DNA from: an uncultured Clostridia bacterium
Lineage (GTDB): Bacteria; Bacillota; Clostridia; Oscillospirales; Oscillospiraceae
NCBI GenBank assembly: GCA_946547105.1
Contig: CAMNOV010000015.1
Span: forward strand, 1-34,421
DNA: 34,421 bases
Reading direction: 5' to 3'
Shown here: positions 15,888 through 25,783 of the stretch, piece after piece
Position numbering within the stretch: position 1 is the stretch's first letter
Layout of the letters: each line of letters begins with the position of its first letter
Notes under the pieces: model-generated
Seen by the model: only the letters and a program-made list of their open reading frames with translations
Told to the model about the DNA's origin: nothing
Databases searched by the model: none
Translations under genes and position numbers: made by a program

Positions 15888-17116
15888 TGGATTTCCCCTT
15901 TGTCAAAGAAGCGCTGAGCTCTCTGTTCAAAAAGAGCAGCTGTGACATGTATCCGATCAAGCCGAGCGAAGCCGCCCCCAACTACCGCGGCCGCATCGTC
16001 TTCCATCCGGACAAGTGCATCAACTGTATGATGTGCGAGCGCGTCTGCTCCGGCAGCGCCATCACCCACACCAGCGAGCAGACTCCCGAGGGCGAGCTCA
16101 TCACCCGCACCTTCTACCTCGGCTCCTGCACCTTCTGCGCGACCTGCATGGACTTCTGCGGCCACGGCGCCATCGAGTTCACGCGCGATTACCACATGAT
16201 CGCCACGAAGGAAGAGGATCTGATGGTCTCCGGTACCTTCCTCAAGAAGCCCCCGGTGAAGAAGCCGAAGCCGGCCGCGCCCGCCGCCCCGAAGGCGGAG
16301 GCCAAGCCCGTCACTCCCGCTGCTGCCGCCGGCACGGTCATCAAGCCCCGCGACGACGGCAAGCCCGTCCAGGTGCCTTCCAAGTGCGTCTACTGCACGA
16401 TCTGCGCGAAGAAGTGCCCGGCCGGTGCGCTGGAGGTCGACCGCGCGGCCAAGACCTGGACGCTCAACGAGGACGAGTGCGTGGCCTGCGGCACCTGCGC
16501 CGAAGCCTGCCCGAAGAAGGCCATCCTGATGCCGGGCGACGAGCCCGTCACCGTGGAGGCCGCCGCGCCCGCCGCCCCGAAGGCGGAGACCAAGCCCGCC
16601 GCTCCCGCTGCTGCAGCCGGAACCGTGATCAAGCCGCGTGATGACGGCAAGCCCGTCCAGGTGCCTTCCAAGTGCGTCTACTGCACGATCTGCGCGAAGA
16701 AGTGCCCGGCCGGTGCGCTGGAGGTCGACCGCGCGGCCAAGACCTGGACGCTCAACGAGGACGAGTGCGTGGCCTGCGGCACCTGCGCCGAAGCCTGCCC
16801 GAAGAAGGCCATCCTGATGCCGGGCGACGAGCCCGTCACCGAAGGAGCCGCCGCGCCCGCCGCTCCGAAGGCGGAGACCAAACCTGCCGCCCCGAAGGCC
16901 GAGGAAAAGCCAGTCGAGCCGCCCAAGCCGCGCGACGACGGCCGTCCGGTCCAGGATCCTTCCAAGTGTGTCTACTGCACGATCTGCGCCAAAAAGTGCC
17001 CCGTCGGGGCGCTGGAGGTCGACCGCGCGGCCAAGACCTGGAAGCTGGACGAGGATCTCTGCATCGGCTGCGGCAACTGCGCCCTCGTCTGCCCGAAGCA
17101 GGCCATCCTCTACTGA
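15887..17116 (+). CDS. mbhN: Polyferredoxin subunit of the hydrogenase (MbhN/EchF-like, eight predicted [4Fe-4S] clusters)
   Basis: Residues 1-120 are an ordinary MbhN/NuoI-type subunit with two cluster motifs (Cys44/47/50/54 and Cys81/84/87/91). After it come Ala/Pro/Lys-rich linkers and three two-cluster ferredoxin modules whose first motifs start at Cys167, Cys263 and Cys361. Each reads CVYCTICAKKC, with a second CxxCxxCxxxC motif 31 residues on. The total is eight predicted [4Fe-4S] clusters in 409 residues, against two in the Pyrococcus subunit. Modules 1 and 2 repeat every 96 residues and are identical at the DNA level over 192 bases. The likely role is to accept electrons from reduced ferredoxin and pass them to MbhJ, with the added modules acting as a tethered relay or store. 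It is the last gene of the cluster. Confidence 0.92.
   Translation: MDFPFVKEALSSLFKKSSCDMYPIKPSEAAPNYRGRIVFHPDKCINCMMCERVCSGSAITHTSEQTPEGELITRTFYLGSCTFCATCMDFCGHGAIEFTRDYHMIATKEEDLMVSGTFLKKPPVKKPKPAAPAAPKAEAKPVTPAAAAGTVIKPRDDGKPVQVPSKCVYCTICAKKCPAGALEVDRAAKTWTLNEDECVACGTCAEACPKKAILMPGDEPVTVEAAAPAAPKAETKPAAPAAAAGTVIKPRDDGKPVQVPSKCVYCTICAKKCPAGALEVDRAAKTWTLNEDECVACGTCAEACPKKAILMPGDEPVTEGAAAPAAPKAETKPAAPKAEEKPVEPPKPRDDGRPVQDPSKCVYCTICAKKCPVGALEVDRAAKTWKLDEDLCIGCGNCALVCPKQAILY
16361..16840 (+). repeat. Internal tandem repeat in mbhN (288-base period)
   Basis: Bases 16361-16552 are identical to 16649-16840 (192 bases), a 288-base period encoding ferredoxin modules 1 and 2. A third, diverged module follows at about 16943-17113, offset by 294 bases. 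Linkers between modules differ in sequence but keep the PAAPKAE-type composition. Confidence 0.9.
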
Positions 17117-17135
17117 TTATCCAATGATATCCAAT

Positions 17136-17170
17136 CACCGCCCGTCGAAACCGACGGGCGGTGAATTGTT
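17136..17170 (+). terminator. Hydrogenase operon terminator
   Basis: Perfect 12-bp GC-rich stem CACCGCCCGTCG (17136-17147), loop AAAC, CGACGGGCGGTG (17152-17163), then AATTGTTT. The T run is short but the stem is strong. Confidence 0.75.
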
Positions 17171-17263
17171 TACTTCGGCGTAATGATTTGTTTAATCTTG
17201 CCTCTTGCGCCCGCTGCGGAAAAATGATAAGCTAAGATCAACAAGGAAAGGAGTGTGATCCGT

Positions 17264-17677
17264 TTGGTCAAGATCATCATGGGTCTCAAGGGTTCCGGAA
17301 AAACGAAGCGTCTGGTGGACATGGTGCGCGAGGCGGTCAATCTGCAGCATGGCGACGTTGTCTGCATCGAGAAGGAAAAGAAGCTCACCTTTGACATTCC
17401 CTATCAGGCCCGGCTGATCGACGCCGGCGCGTACGGCATCGGTTCTTATGAACTGCTGAAAGGCTTTGTCTGCGGCCTGCACGCGGGCAATTATGATATT
17501 ACGCACATCTTTATCGACAACTTCTTCAAGCTGGCCGGGGACAAGTCCATGGACAAGCTGGACGAGTTCGTCGCCTGGCTGGAGGAATTCTCCGCCAGGG
17601 AAAACGTTGAGGTCGTGCTGAGCGTCTCCGCCGAGGCCGAGAACGCCGGCGAGCGCACGAAAACGCACCTGATCTGA
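17264..17677 (+). CDS. Small P-loop NTPase-like protein of unknown function
   Basis: The 137-residue soluble protein opens with a Walker A motif GLKGSGKT (residues 7-14), four residues after a short hydrophobic strand. A possible Walker B strand, THIFIDNFF, follows around residue 81. No kinase-specific or transporter signature was recognised. A GTG at 17255 is also in frame but sits one base after AGGAG (17249-17253); the TTG at 17264 has ten bases of spacing and gives an N-terminus starting directly at the P-loop strand. The gene stands alone between two terminators. Function is unknown; a nucleotide-dependent role is inferred only from the P-loop. Confidence 0.75.
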   Translation: MVKIIMGLKGSGKTKRLVDMVREAVNLQHGDVVCIEKEKKLTFDIPYQARLIDAGAYGIGSYELLKGFVCGLHAGNYDITHIFIDNFFKLAGDKSMDKLDEFVAWLEEFSARENVEVVLSVSAEAENAGERTKTHLI

Positions 17678-17691
17678 TCGAAGAAACGGCA

Positions 17692-17725
17692 ACAGCCGGG
17701 CTGCCTGTGCAGCCCGGCTGTTTTT
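17692..17725 (+). terminator. Terminator after the P-loop gene
   Basis: Perfect 13-bp stem ACAGCCGGGCTGC (17692-17704), loop CTGT, GCAGCCCGGCTGT (17709-17721), then TTTT. It lies between convergent genes. Confidence 0.88.
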
Positions 17726-17743
17726 CTGTGTCTGGGATGATCG

Positions 17744-18880
17744 TCAGCCAATCGTGCTGAAATCGACCATGTCGAGGATCGCGTCGACCTCCGCCTCACT
17801 CAGGCCTTTGAGCTGCACGATATGCAGCGTCACGAAGGAATTGTCCAGATAGACGTAGGCGAACATGTCGGTGCCGTTTTCCAGCACGGTCAGCTCCGTG
17901 CCGTCGGGCGTGGTGTGCGTCCGCTCGCTGAAGGAAGCGATGTCCTTCACGCTGTCGAAGATCTCAGTGCCGCTGGAGAGCGTCCCGTAGGGGGAATTGT
18001 AAAGATAGCAGCTCGTGCCGAGGTTCGACAGCTCCTCCGTGGTGAAGAAGCTCACGGCGAAGGTGCCTTCGTCATAGTAGTAGAACTTGTCGTAGCCGGT
18101 GGGCGCGGTGCGGAAGAAGCTTTTGCCGCCGGCGCAGATCTGATCGACGGCCGCGGTGATCTCCTCGCGTTCGTAGCCGTTGTCCACCTCGCCGATGTTC
18201 TGCCACATCAGGCTCATCTCGTGCCGCAGCTTCAGGCCGTGCTTCGCGGCGATCTCCTCCAGTTTGTCGGCCATCTCCTGCGTATAGACGTGGTAGTTGA
18301 AGTCATAGCCGGAGAAGCCCTTGGCGCGCATCTCCCAATAGGCTTCGAACTGCGCGTAGTCCTCGCCGGATACGACGCGGCGCTCGATCTCCTCTTCTCC
18401 GCGCAGGAAGATCATCGTCACAGTTCCGTCCTCGTTTTCCTCGACCATCGAGCCGCTGCTGCCTTCCGGGGCTTTGCAGCTTTCCGGCTCGCGCGGCGCG
18501 TTTTCCGCGCACCAGGCGCGCCATTCCGCCCAGGCGGCGGCGGAGTTGTCGATCTTCTCGCGCACAGCGCTGCCCATCTCCTCCGGCACGTCCTGCGGCT
18601 GGGTCATGGAGAAATATCCGTCGCCCGGTTCGGCCCGCTCGGCGAGAGAGCCTTCCGTGATCTGCATGGCCCGCAGACCGAAAATGCCGGTCGCATAGGC
18701 CGCGGCGCCCAGCGCCAGGATCAGCGCGGCCGCCAGCGCGAGGGTAAAAATCCGTTTCTTTTTCATGCTTACGATCCTTTCCGAGGAGCCGGATGCAGCC
18801 TCGGGCACAGGACGGTACGCTTCGGCGACGAAAGCCTCGTCGATCTCGCCGACGGCCTTTGACAACAGTTCCCGATTCAT
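17744..18880 (-). CDS. Putative membrane-anchored anti-sigma factor
   Basis: The 378-residue product is encoded directly after an ECF sigma factor with an ATGA overlap (start 18880-18878), the usual arrangement for a cognate anti-sigma. A cytoplasmic N-terminus of about 40 residues is followed by a basic KKKR and one membrane helix (residues 43-66). The large extracytoplasmic domain that follows is rich in acidic and aromatic residues and has no enzyme motif I recognise. The N-terminal part has no HxxxCxxC zinc motif, so it is not a ZAS-type anti-sigma. The frame is open further upstream to 19126, but that part overlaps the sigma gene and is not coding. The role is inferred from position and topology. 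Confidence 0.8.
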   Translation of the reverse strand: MNRELLSKAVGEIDEAFVAEAYRPVPEAASGSSERIVSMKKKRIFTLALAAALILALGAAAYATGIFGLRAMQITEGSLAERAEPGDGYFSMTQPQDVPEEMGSAVREKIDNSAAAWAEWRAWCAENAPREPESCKAPEGSSGSMVEENEDGTVTMIFLRGEEEIERRVVSGEDYAQFEAYWEMRAKGFSGYDFNYHVYTQEMADKLEEIAAKHGLKLRHEMSLMWQNIGEVDNGYEREEITAAVDQICAGGKSFFRTAPTGYDKFYYYDEGTFAVSFFTTEELSNLGTSCYLYNSPYGTLSSGTEIFDSVKDIASFSERTHTTPDGTELTVLENGTDMFAYVYLDNSFVTLHIVQLKGLSEAEVDAILDMVDFSTIG

Positions 18881-19434
18881 ACAAGCAAGCCCTCCTTCAT
18901 CAAATGATGTCTCAGTTTTTCGCGGAGACGGAAAAGACGGACGGAGATCCGGTTGGGGCTGCCCTTCGTTAGAGCGGCCAGCTCCGTCACGGAGTCCGCA
19001 TACCAGTAGCGCCGGACGAACAGGAAGCGGTCTTCCTTGCTCAGGCCCTGCAGAAAGCGGCTGATCGCCGCGCCGAGCTCCTTCGCCTCCAGTTCGGTTT
19101 CCACGTTCATGCCGGAGGGGATGCACTCCTCCAGCTCGTCAAGCACCAGCTCATAGCCGCCGCTGCGCTTCTGCGCGGTGTTGGCGTGATAGCGATTGAC
19201 GGCCAGGTTGCGGACGATCCGGCAAACATAGCTGGCCAGCGTCTGTGGACGCTGCGGCGGGATCGTGTTCCACACGCCCAGATAGGCGTCGTTCACGCAT
19301 TCCTCCACGTCCAGCCGGTCGCACAGGATCCTCGCCGCCGTTTTCTTCACGGCGGCGCCGTATTTTCGGTCCAGCTCCTCAATGGCCTGTTCCGAGCGCT
19401 CATAGAACAGAGCAATGATTTGACTGTCCTCCAA
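18877..19434 (-). CDS. RNA polymerase ECF-type sigma factor
   Basis: The 185-residue sigma-70 family protein has region 2 (QIIALFYERSEQAIEELDRKYG through CVNDAYLGVWNTIPP and YVCRIVRNLAVNRYH) and region 4 (LSKEDRFLFVRRYWYADSVTELA, with a helix-turn-helix ending in RLFRLREKL). It should direct polymerase to a small regulon, with release controlled by the membrane protein encoded next to it. A GTG at 19443 is in frame but lies inside AAGGAAGTGA, a nearly perfect Shine-Dalgarno sequence. The TTG at 19434, five bases after it, is the better start and gives the usual M-E-D start of such factors. Two TAAGATTT repeats upstream may be part of its own promoter. Confidence 0.9.
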   Translation of the reverse strand: MEDSQIIALFYERSEQAIEELDRKYGAAVKKTAARILCDRLDVEECVNDAYLGVWNTIPPQRPQTLASYVCRIVRNLAVNRYHANTAQKRSGGYELVLDELEECIPSGMNVETELEAKELGAAISRFLQGLSKEDRFLFVRRYWYADSVTELAALTKGSPNRISVRLFRLREKLRHHLMKEGLLV

Positions 19435-19482
19435 GGGCGTCACTTCCTTTCCGCTTCACCCTGTAACTAAAGATCGGCGGGC

Positions 19483-19510
19483 AAATCTTACACCTGTTTT
19501 GAAAATCTTA
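19483..19510 (-). promoter_or_regulatory. Paired TAAGATTT direct repeat upstream of the ECF sigma gene
   Basis: On the minus strand TAAGATTT occurs at 19510-19503 and again at 19490-19483, exactly 20 bases (two helical turns) apart and about 50-75 bases before the sigma start. The spacing suggests a recognition element, such as an autoregulated ECF promoter or operator. No function is proven. Confidence 0.4.
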
Positions 19511-19547
19511 ACATCATCCGGCAAAAAAGAAAACCGGGCCCGGGTGC

Positions 19548-19576
19548 TTGTTTGATCTTTGCATTTATGGTATAAT
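19548..19576 (+). promoter_or_regulatory. Promoter of the envelope-glycan operon
   Basis: TATAAT at 19571-19576 is preceded by TGG (extended -10). A weak -35 TTGTTT (19548-19553) lies 17 bases upstream. Confidence 0.65.
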
Positions 19577-19651
19577 CTATAATCACGGTTTGTACCCGTA
19601 TAGCGGGCATACGGAAATCGAGATCCGGCGCACAGGCGCCAAGAGGTTTTT

Positions 19652-20725
19652 ATGGCTCAGAAGAAGAAAACAAAGAAAACAGGCGCGGGAAAACTGCTCG
19701 GCCGCGTGCTGCTGGTCGTGCTGGAAACGCTGCTTCTGCTGGTGATCGGCCTGTATGCGGTGATGCTCGTGCTGGCGCACGGCCCCTCGCCCCGCGCCGG
19801 CCGGGAATTTGCCATGACCATGCGCGAGACCAGCGCCTTGAAATTCGTCGCGCGCATCTATTTCAGCGAGGAAGAGCTCGCCGAAATGGAGCAGAATAAG
19901 GGCGCCGGCGACTACGCCGAGACTGACACCTCGCTCATCACCATCCCCTCGGAAAAGCCGGCGGCCGACCCTGTCCAGGGTCCGGCGGCGGACGCCTGGG
20001 GCCTTGTGGACGACGACGGCGACGGCATCGTGGTCGAGCGCGTCAACGGCCAGGGCTTCAACGGCTATATGATGGTCGTCTACGACGCAAGCCGCGTCGT
20101 CATGGGCTGCCAGCCGACCTACTTCGGCCGTCAGGGCTTCACCGTCGAGCAGATGGTGCAGCACTATGACGCGGTGGCCGGCATCAACGCCGGCGGCTTT
20201 GACGATCCCGGCGGCATGGGCAACGGCAGCATTCCCGATACGATGGTCGTCTTCAACGGCGAGATCTACTACGCGGGCAACGGCGTCGGCAACGGCTTTG
20301 CCGGTCTGGACGGCGACCACATCCTGCACGTCGGCAAGCTCAGCCGCCAGGAGATCGAGGCGGCGGGCATCCAGTACGGCGTGTGCTTCGGCCCGGTGCT
20401 GGTCGTCAACGGCGAGGCGGCGGACGTGAGCACGCTCGGCAGCGGCCTCAACCCGCGCACGGCCATCGGCCAGCGCCCGGACGGGGCGATCCTGCTGCTG
20501 GTCATCGACGGCCGCCAGGCCACCAGCGCCGGCGCGCGCTACCAGGACCTCGTGAACATCATGCTGGCCTATGGCGCGGTGAACGCCTGCAACATGGACG
20601 GCGGCTCCTCCTCGCTGATGTACTATAACGGCGCGTATCTGAACAACAAGGCCTTCGTCGTCGGCGAACGCACGATCCCCACCACGTGGCTTGTGCTGAA
20701 AGAGGGGGCGAGCATCGATGGCTAA
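19652..20725 (+). CDS. Phosphodiester glycosidase family protein (NAGPA/DUF2233)
   Basis: The 357-residue protein has a Lys-rich N-terminus, one membrane anchor (about residues 17-42), then an extracellular catalytic domain of the NAGPA-like phosphodiester glycosidase family, which removes sugar phosphodiesters. Typical motifs are AGINAGGF, NPRTAIGQRPDGAILLLVIDGRQ (around 268-290) and GAVNACNMDGGSSSLMYYNG (around 308-328), which hold the conserved Arg and Asp. Some members process wall-teichoic or exopolysaccharide glycans, but the substrate here is unknown. The ATG follows AGAGG. It is the first of four tightly spaced genes, suggesting co-ordinated work on a surface glycan. Confidence 0.87.
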   Translation: MAQKKKTKKTGAGKLLGRVLLVVLETLLLLVIGLYAVMLVLAHGPSPRAGREFAMTMRETSALKFVARIYFSEEELAEMEQNKGAGDYAETDTSLITIPSEKPAADPVQGPAADAWGLVDDDGDGIVVERVNGQGFNGYMMVVYDASRVVMGCQPTYFGRQGFTVEQMVQHYDAVAGINAGGFDDPGGMGNGSIPDTMVVFNGEIYYAGNGVGNGFAGLDGDHILHVGKLSRQEIEAAGIQYGVCFGPVLVVNGEAADVSTLGSGLNPRTAIGQRPDGAILLLVIDGRQATSAGARYQDLVNIMLAYGAVNACNMDGGSSSLMYYNGAYLNNKAFVVGERTIPTTWLVLKEGASIDG

Positions 20726-21815
20726 GCAGAAAAAACGCAGGCTGGACGGCTTTCGCGCCTTCCTGCTGATCTACGCGCTGATCTTCCTGGCGCTGCTGCC
20801 GGCGCTGCTGCGCCCGCTGTGGAATTACCTCGCCGAATATGAGCAGAGCGGCCCGGACAGGGCCATGGAGCGCTATCTGGATTCGATGGACGAGGCGCAC
20901 GTGCGCGCCCTGTCCGCGGATTTCCTCGCGGGGCTCGATCTGCGCTATCAGGACGGGGACCAGGCCTTCGCCGCGGTACAGAAGGTGATGAGCGGCGAGC
21001 TGCGCTATGCGCTCAAGAGCGCCGATACCGACCTGCGCCACGCGGAATACAATATCCGCAGCGGCAATCAGCTGCTCGGCAGCGTGCGCATCGCCAAGGG
21101 CGAGGACCCGCGCTTCGGCTTTGCGCCCTGGGAAGTGGAGAGCGAGAGCTACGACTTCAGCTGGCTGCTGGGCGACGATGAGATCACCGTGCCCGATTTC
21201 TGGACCGTGCTCTGCAACGGTACGCCGCTCGGCGAGAGCGACCGCGTTGGCGAGCCGATCCCCTTTGACGTGCTGGAAAACTTCTACGGCGACAGCCGCT
21301 TCGACCTGCCGAGCTATGTGACCTACCGCGTCGAGGGCGTGCTGGGCGAGGCGCCCTTCACGATCCTGGACCGCGAGGGCCGGGAAGTGGCGCGGGACGT
21401 GAAGCCGGACGAACTCGCCGTGCTCGCCAACTGCAGCGCGGAGGAAGAGGAGCAGGTCAAAACCCTGCTGGACGGCTTCCTGCAGCGCTATATCGACTGC
21501 CTGTCCAACGCCAGCCGCAACGTGCAGGGCAACTACAATGCCCTCAAGCCCTATATCGTCTCCGGCAGCGACATTGACCGCCGCGTGCGCGACAACATGG
21601 AGGGCCAGCAGTGGGCCCACAGCGGCGGCGACACGGTCACAAACCGCGAGGACCTGCTGCTGATGAACCTCGGCAGCGGCTACTACCTCGCCGAACTGGA
21701 CTACACCCTCGACACCATCGGCAACAAGGGCCATGTGGAGTCCGTCAACCGCGTCATCGTGCTCATGCGCGAGACGGACCAGGGCCTGAAAGTGATAGAG
21801 ATTTACAGCCTCTGA
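20718..21815 (+). CDS. Membrane-anchored protein of unknown function
   Basis: The 365-residue protein has a basic N-terminus (residues 2-9), one membrane segment (about 13-34) and a large extracellular domain without a motif I recognise. The C-terminal 110 residues (NVQGNYNALKPYIVSGSD onward) and the strand-rich middle resemble NTF2-like or DUF-type sensor folds only in general composition. It overlaps the glycosidase gene by eight bases and is 13 bases before the glycosyltransferase, so it is probably a partner in the same envelope pathway. Function is not assigned. Confidence 0.8.
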   Translation: MAKQKKRRLDGFRAFLLIYALIFLALLPALLRPLWNYLAEYEQSGPDRAMERYLDSMDEAHVRALSADFLAGLDLRYQDGDQAFAAVQKVMSGELRYALKSADTDLRHAEYNIRSGNQLLGSVRIAKGEDPRFGFAPWEVESESYDFSWLLGDDEITVPDFWTVLCNGTPLGESDRVGEPIPFDVLENFYGDSRFDLPSYVTYRVEGVLGEAPFTILDREGREVARDVKPDELAVLANCSAEEEEQVKTLLDGFLQRYIDCLSNASRNVQGNYNALKPYIVSGSDIDRRVRDNMEGQQWAHSGGDTVTNREDLLLMNLGSGYYLAELDYTLDTIGNKGHVESVNRVIVLMRETDQGLKVIEIYSL

Positions 21816-21828
21816 GGAGGAAAACACC

Positions 21829-22551
21829 ATGACAGACCATACAAACTGCCTGGAACATCTGGCGGTCATCCTGCCCTCGCTGGATCCGGACGATAAATTT
21901 GACAAAGTGGTGGAGGGCCTGGTGCAGGCCGGCTTCCGGCACGTCGTCATCGTGGACGACGGCAGCGACGAGCAGCACCAGATCCACTTTGAGAAGGCGG
22001 CGCAGTATCCCTGCTGCCGCGTGATCCACCACGGCGTGAACAAGGGCAAGGGCCGCGCGCTGAAAACGGCCTTCCGCTGCGTGCTCGACGAGCTGCCGGA
22101 GGCGGCGGGCGTCATCACCATCGACGGCGACGGCCAGCACCTGCTGGAGGACATCATCGCCTGCGGCGAACGCCTGCTCACGCTCGAGCGCACGGTGGTG
22201 CTCGGCTGCCGCGACTTCGACGCGCCCGGCGTGCCGCCGCGCAGCGTCTCCGGCAACAAGACCACCAACCGCATGTTCAAGCTCTTCTTCGGCATCACCA
22301 TCTCCGACACCCAGACCGGCCTGCGCGCCGTACCGCGGGAGCTGCTGGAGACCTTCTGCGCCATGGAGGGCGAGCGCTTCGAGTACGAGACCAACATGCT
22401 GCTGATGATGCAGCGCCAGGGCATCCCCTTTGTCGAGCAGCCGATCGCCACGGTCTACGACCCGGACGATTACAGCTCGCACTATCACGCAATCAAGGAC
22501 TCCTGGCGCATCTTCAAGATCATGGCAAAGGCCAGGTTTGGGAAGAAATGA
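21829..22551 (+). CDS. Family 2 glycosyltransferase (polyprenyl-phosphate sugar transferase type)
   Basis: The 240-residue soluble GT-A enzyme is likely to move a sugar from a nucleotide donor to a lipid phosphate at the inner membrane face. The nucleotide-binding VVIVDDGSDEQ lies at residues 42-52, with GVNKGKGRALKTAF following. The metal-binding D-x-D is in ITIDGDGQH (about 99-107), and the DTQTGLRAVPREL block and ERFEYE acceptor region resemble DPM1/GtrB-like enzymes. It lacks the C-terminal membrane helices of GtrB. GAGGAGG precedes the ATG. It overlaps the GtrA gene by four bases (ATGA), a pairing typical of GtrA/GtrB glycan-modification systems. Confidence 0.92.
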   Translation: MTDHTNCLEHLAVILPSLDPDDKFDKVVEGLVQAGFRHVVIVDDGSDEQHQIHFEKAAQYPCCRVIHHGVNKGKGRALKTAFRCVLDELPEAAGVITIDGDGQHLLEDIIACGERLLTLERTVVLGCRDFDAPGVPPRSVSGNKTTNRMFKLFFGITISDTQTGLRAVPRELLETFCAMEGERFEYETNMLLMMQRQGIPFVEQPIATVYDPDDYSSHYHAIKDSWRIFKIMAKARFGKK

Positions 22552-22964
22552 AGAAATACTGGCAGCTGATCAAATACTCGCTGGCTTCCCTGAGTTCCTT
22601 TGCGCTGGATACGGGCCTGTTCTATCTCTTCAAGCGCTTCGTGTTCGGCGGTCTCGGCGCCTGGGCGGATCTCGCCTGCACGGTGGCGGCGCGCGCGATC
22701 TCCTCGTTTTACAACTTCAACGTCAACAATCGCCTGGTCTTCGGCCACCGCGGCGAGTACGGCAAAGCGCTGGGGCGCTATTATCTGCTGGCCGTGCCGC
22801 TGATGCTGGCCTCGGCGGGCTTCGTCACGCTCCTTGACCGCAGCCTCGGCGTGACCGCGCCGGGCCTCTCGACCGCGATCAAGGTCTGTGTGGACACCGT
22901 CCTTTTCCTCGCCAGCTACCTCATCCAGAAAAAATGGGTGTTCAAAAAGAAAGAAGAAGCATAA
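22548..22964 (+). CDS. GtrA family membrane protein (putative lipid-linked sugar flippase)
   Basis: The 138-residue protein with four predicted membrane helices fits the GtrA/DPMS family: KYSLASLSSFALDTGLFYLF at the N-terminus, the ARAISSFYNFNVNNRLVF motif around residues 49-66, and a last helix ending in YLIQKKWVFKKK. GtrA proteins are thought to flip polyprenyl-phosphate-linked sugars across the membrane. Here the donor would be the product of the preceding glycosyltransferase, making a glycan side group for an envelope polymer. It is the last gene of the operon, before a terminator shared with the convergent clpB. Confidence 0.9.
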   Translation: MKKYWQLIKYSLASLSSFALDTGLFYLFKRFVFGGLGAWADLACTVAARAISSFYNFNVNNRLVFGHRGEYGKALGRYYLLAVPLMLASAGFVTLLDRSLGVTAPGLSTAIKVCVDTVLFLASYLIQKKWVFKKKEEA

Positions 22965-22968
22965 ACAA

Positions 22969-23003
22969 AAGCCGCGATTTCTGTATGGCAGAAATCGCGG
23001 CTT
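22969..23003. terminator. Bidirectional terminator between the GtrA gene and clpB
   Basis: Perfect 15-bp stem AAGCCGCGATTTCTG (22969-22983), five-base loop, CAGAAATCGCGGCTT (22989-23003). On the minus strand it is followed by TTGTTTAT, so it fits clpB termination well. On the plus strand the T tract is weak. Confidence 0.78.
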
Positions 23004-23041
23004 GCTGTCTAAAAACTAAGAACTAAAAACTGAGCCGCTGC

Positions 23042-25621
<2,580 letters not shown>

Positions 25622-25644
25622 AGTTTTCTCCTTTCTGCGCCCTT

Positions 25645-25778
25645 GGCCTTCCTTCCACAGAAGGGAGGTGTCATCCGCCGCTTTCCGAAAGGCGGATGAC
25701 GGAGGGTTTTCCTGATCTGCCTTCCGGCGGAGGAACCCTCAGGCGCTTTGCGCCAGCTCCCTTTTGCGAAAGGGAGCC
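25645..25778 (-). repeat. Multi-hairpin intergenic repeat, copy 2 (upstream of clpB)
   Basis: About 134 bases, read on the minus strand: GGCTCCCTTT-cgca-AAAGGGAGC; GGCGC-aaa-GCGCC; GAGGGTT...AACCCTC (imperfect) around a central segment; GTCATCCGCC...GGCGGATGAC; CCTCCCTTCT-gtgg-AAGGAAGG. The size and serial-hairpin plan resemble the copy at 9751-9886, with related outer hairpins. It fills the gap between the RHH gene and clpB and would be transcribed with them. Confidence 0.7.
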
Positions 25779-25783
25779 AACCG

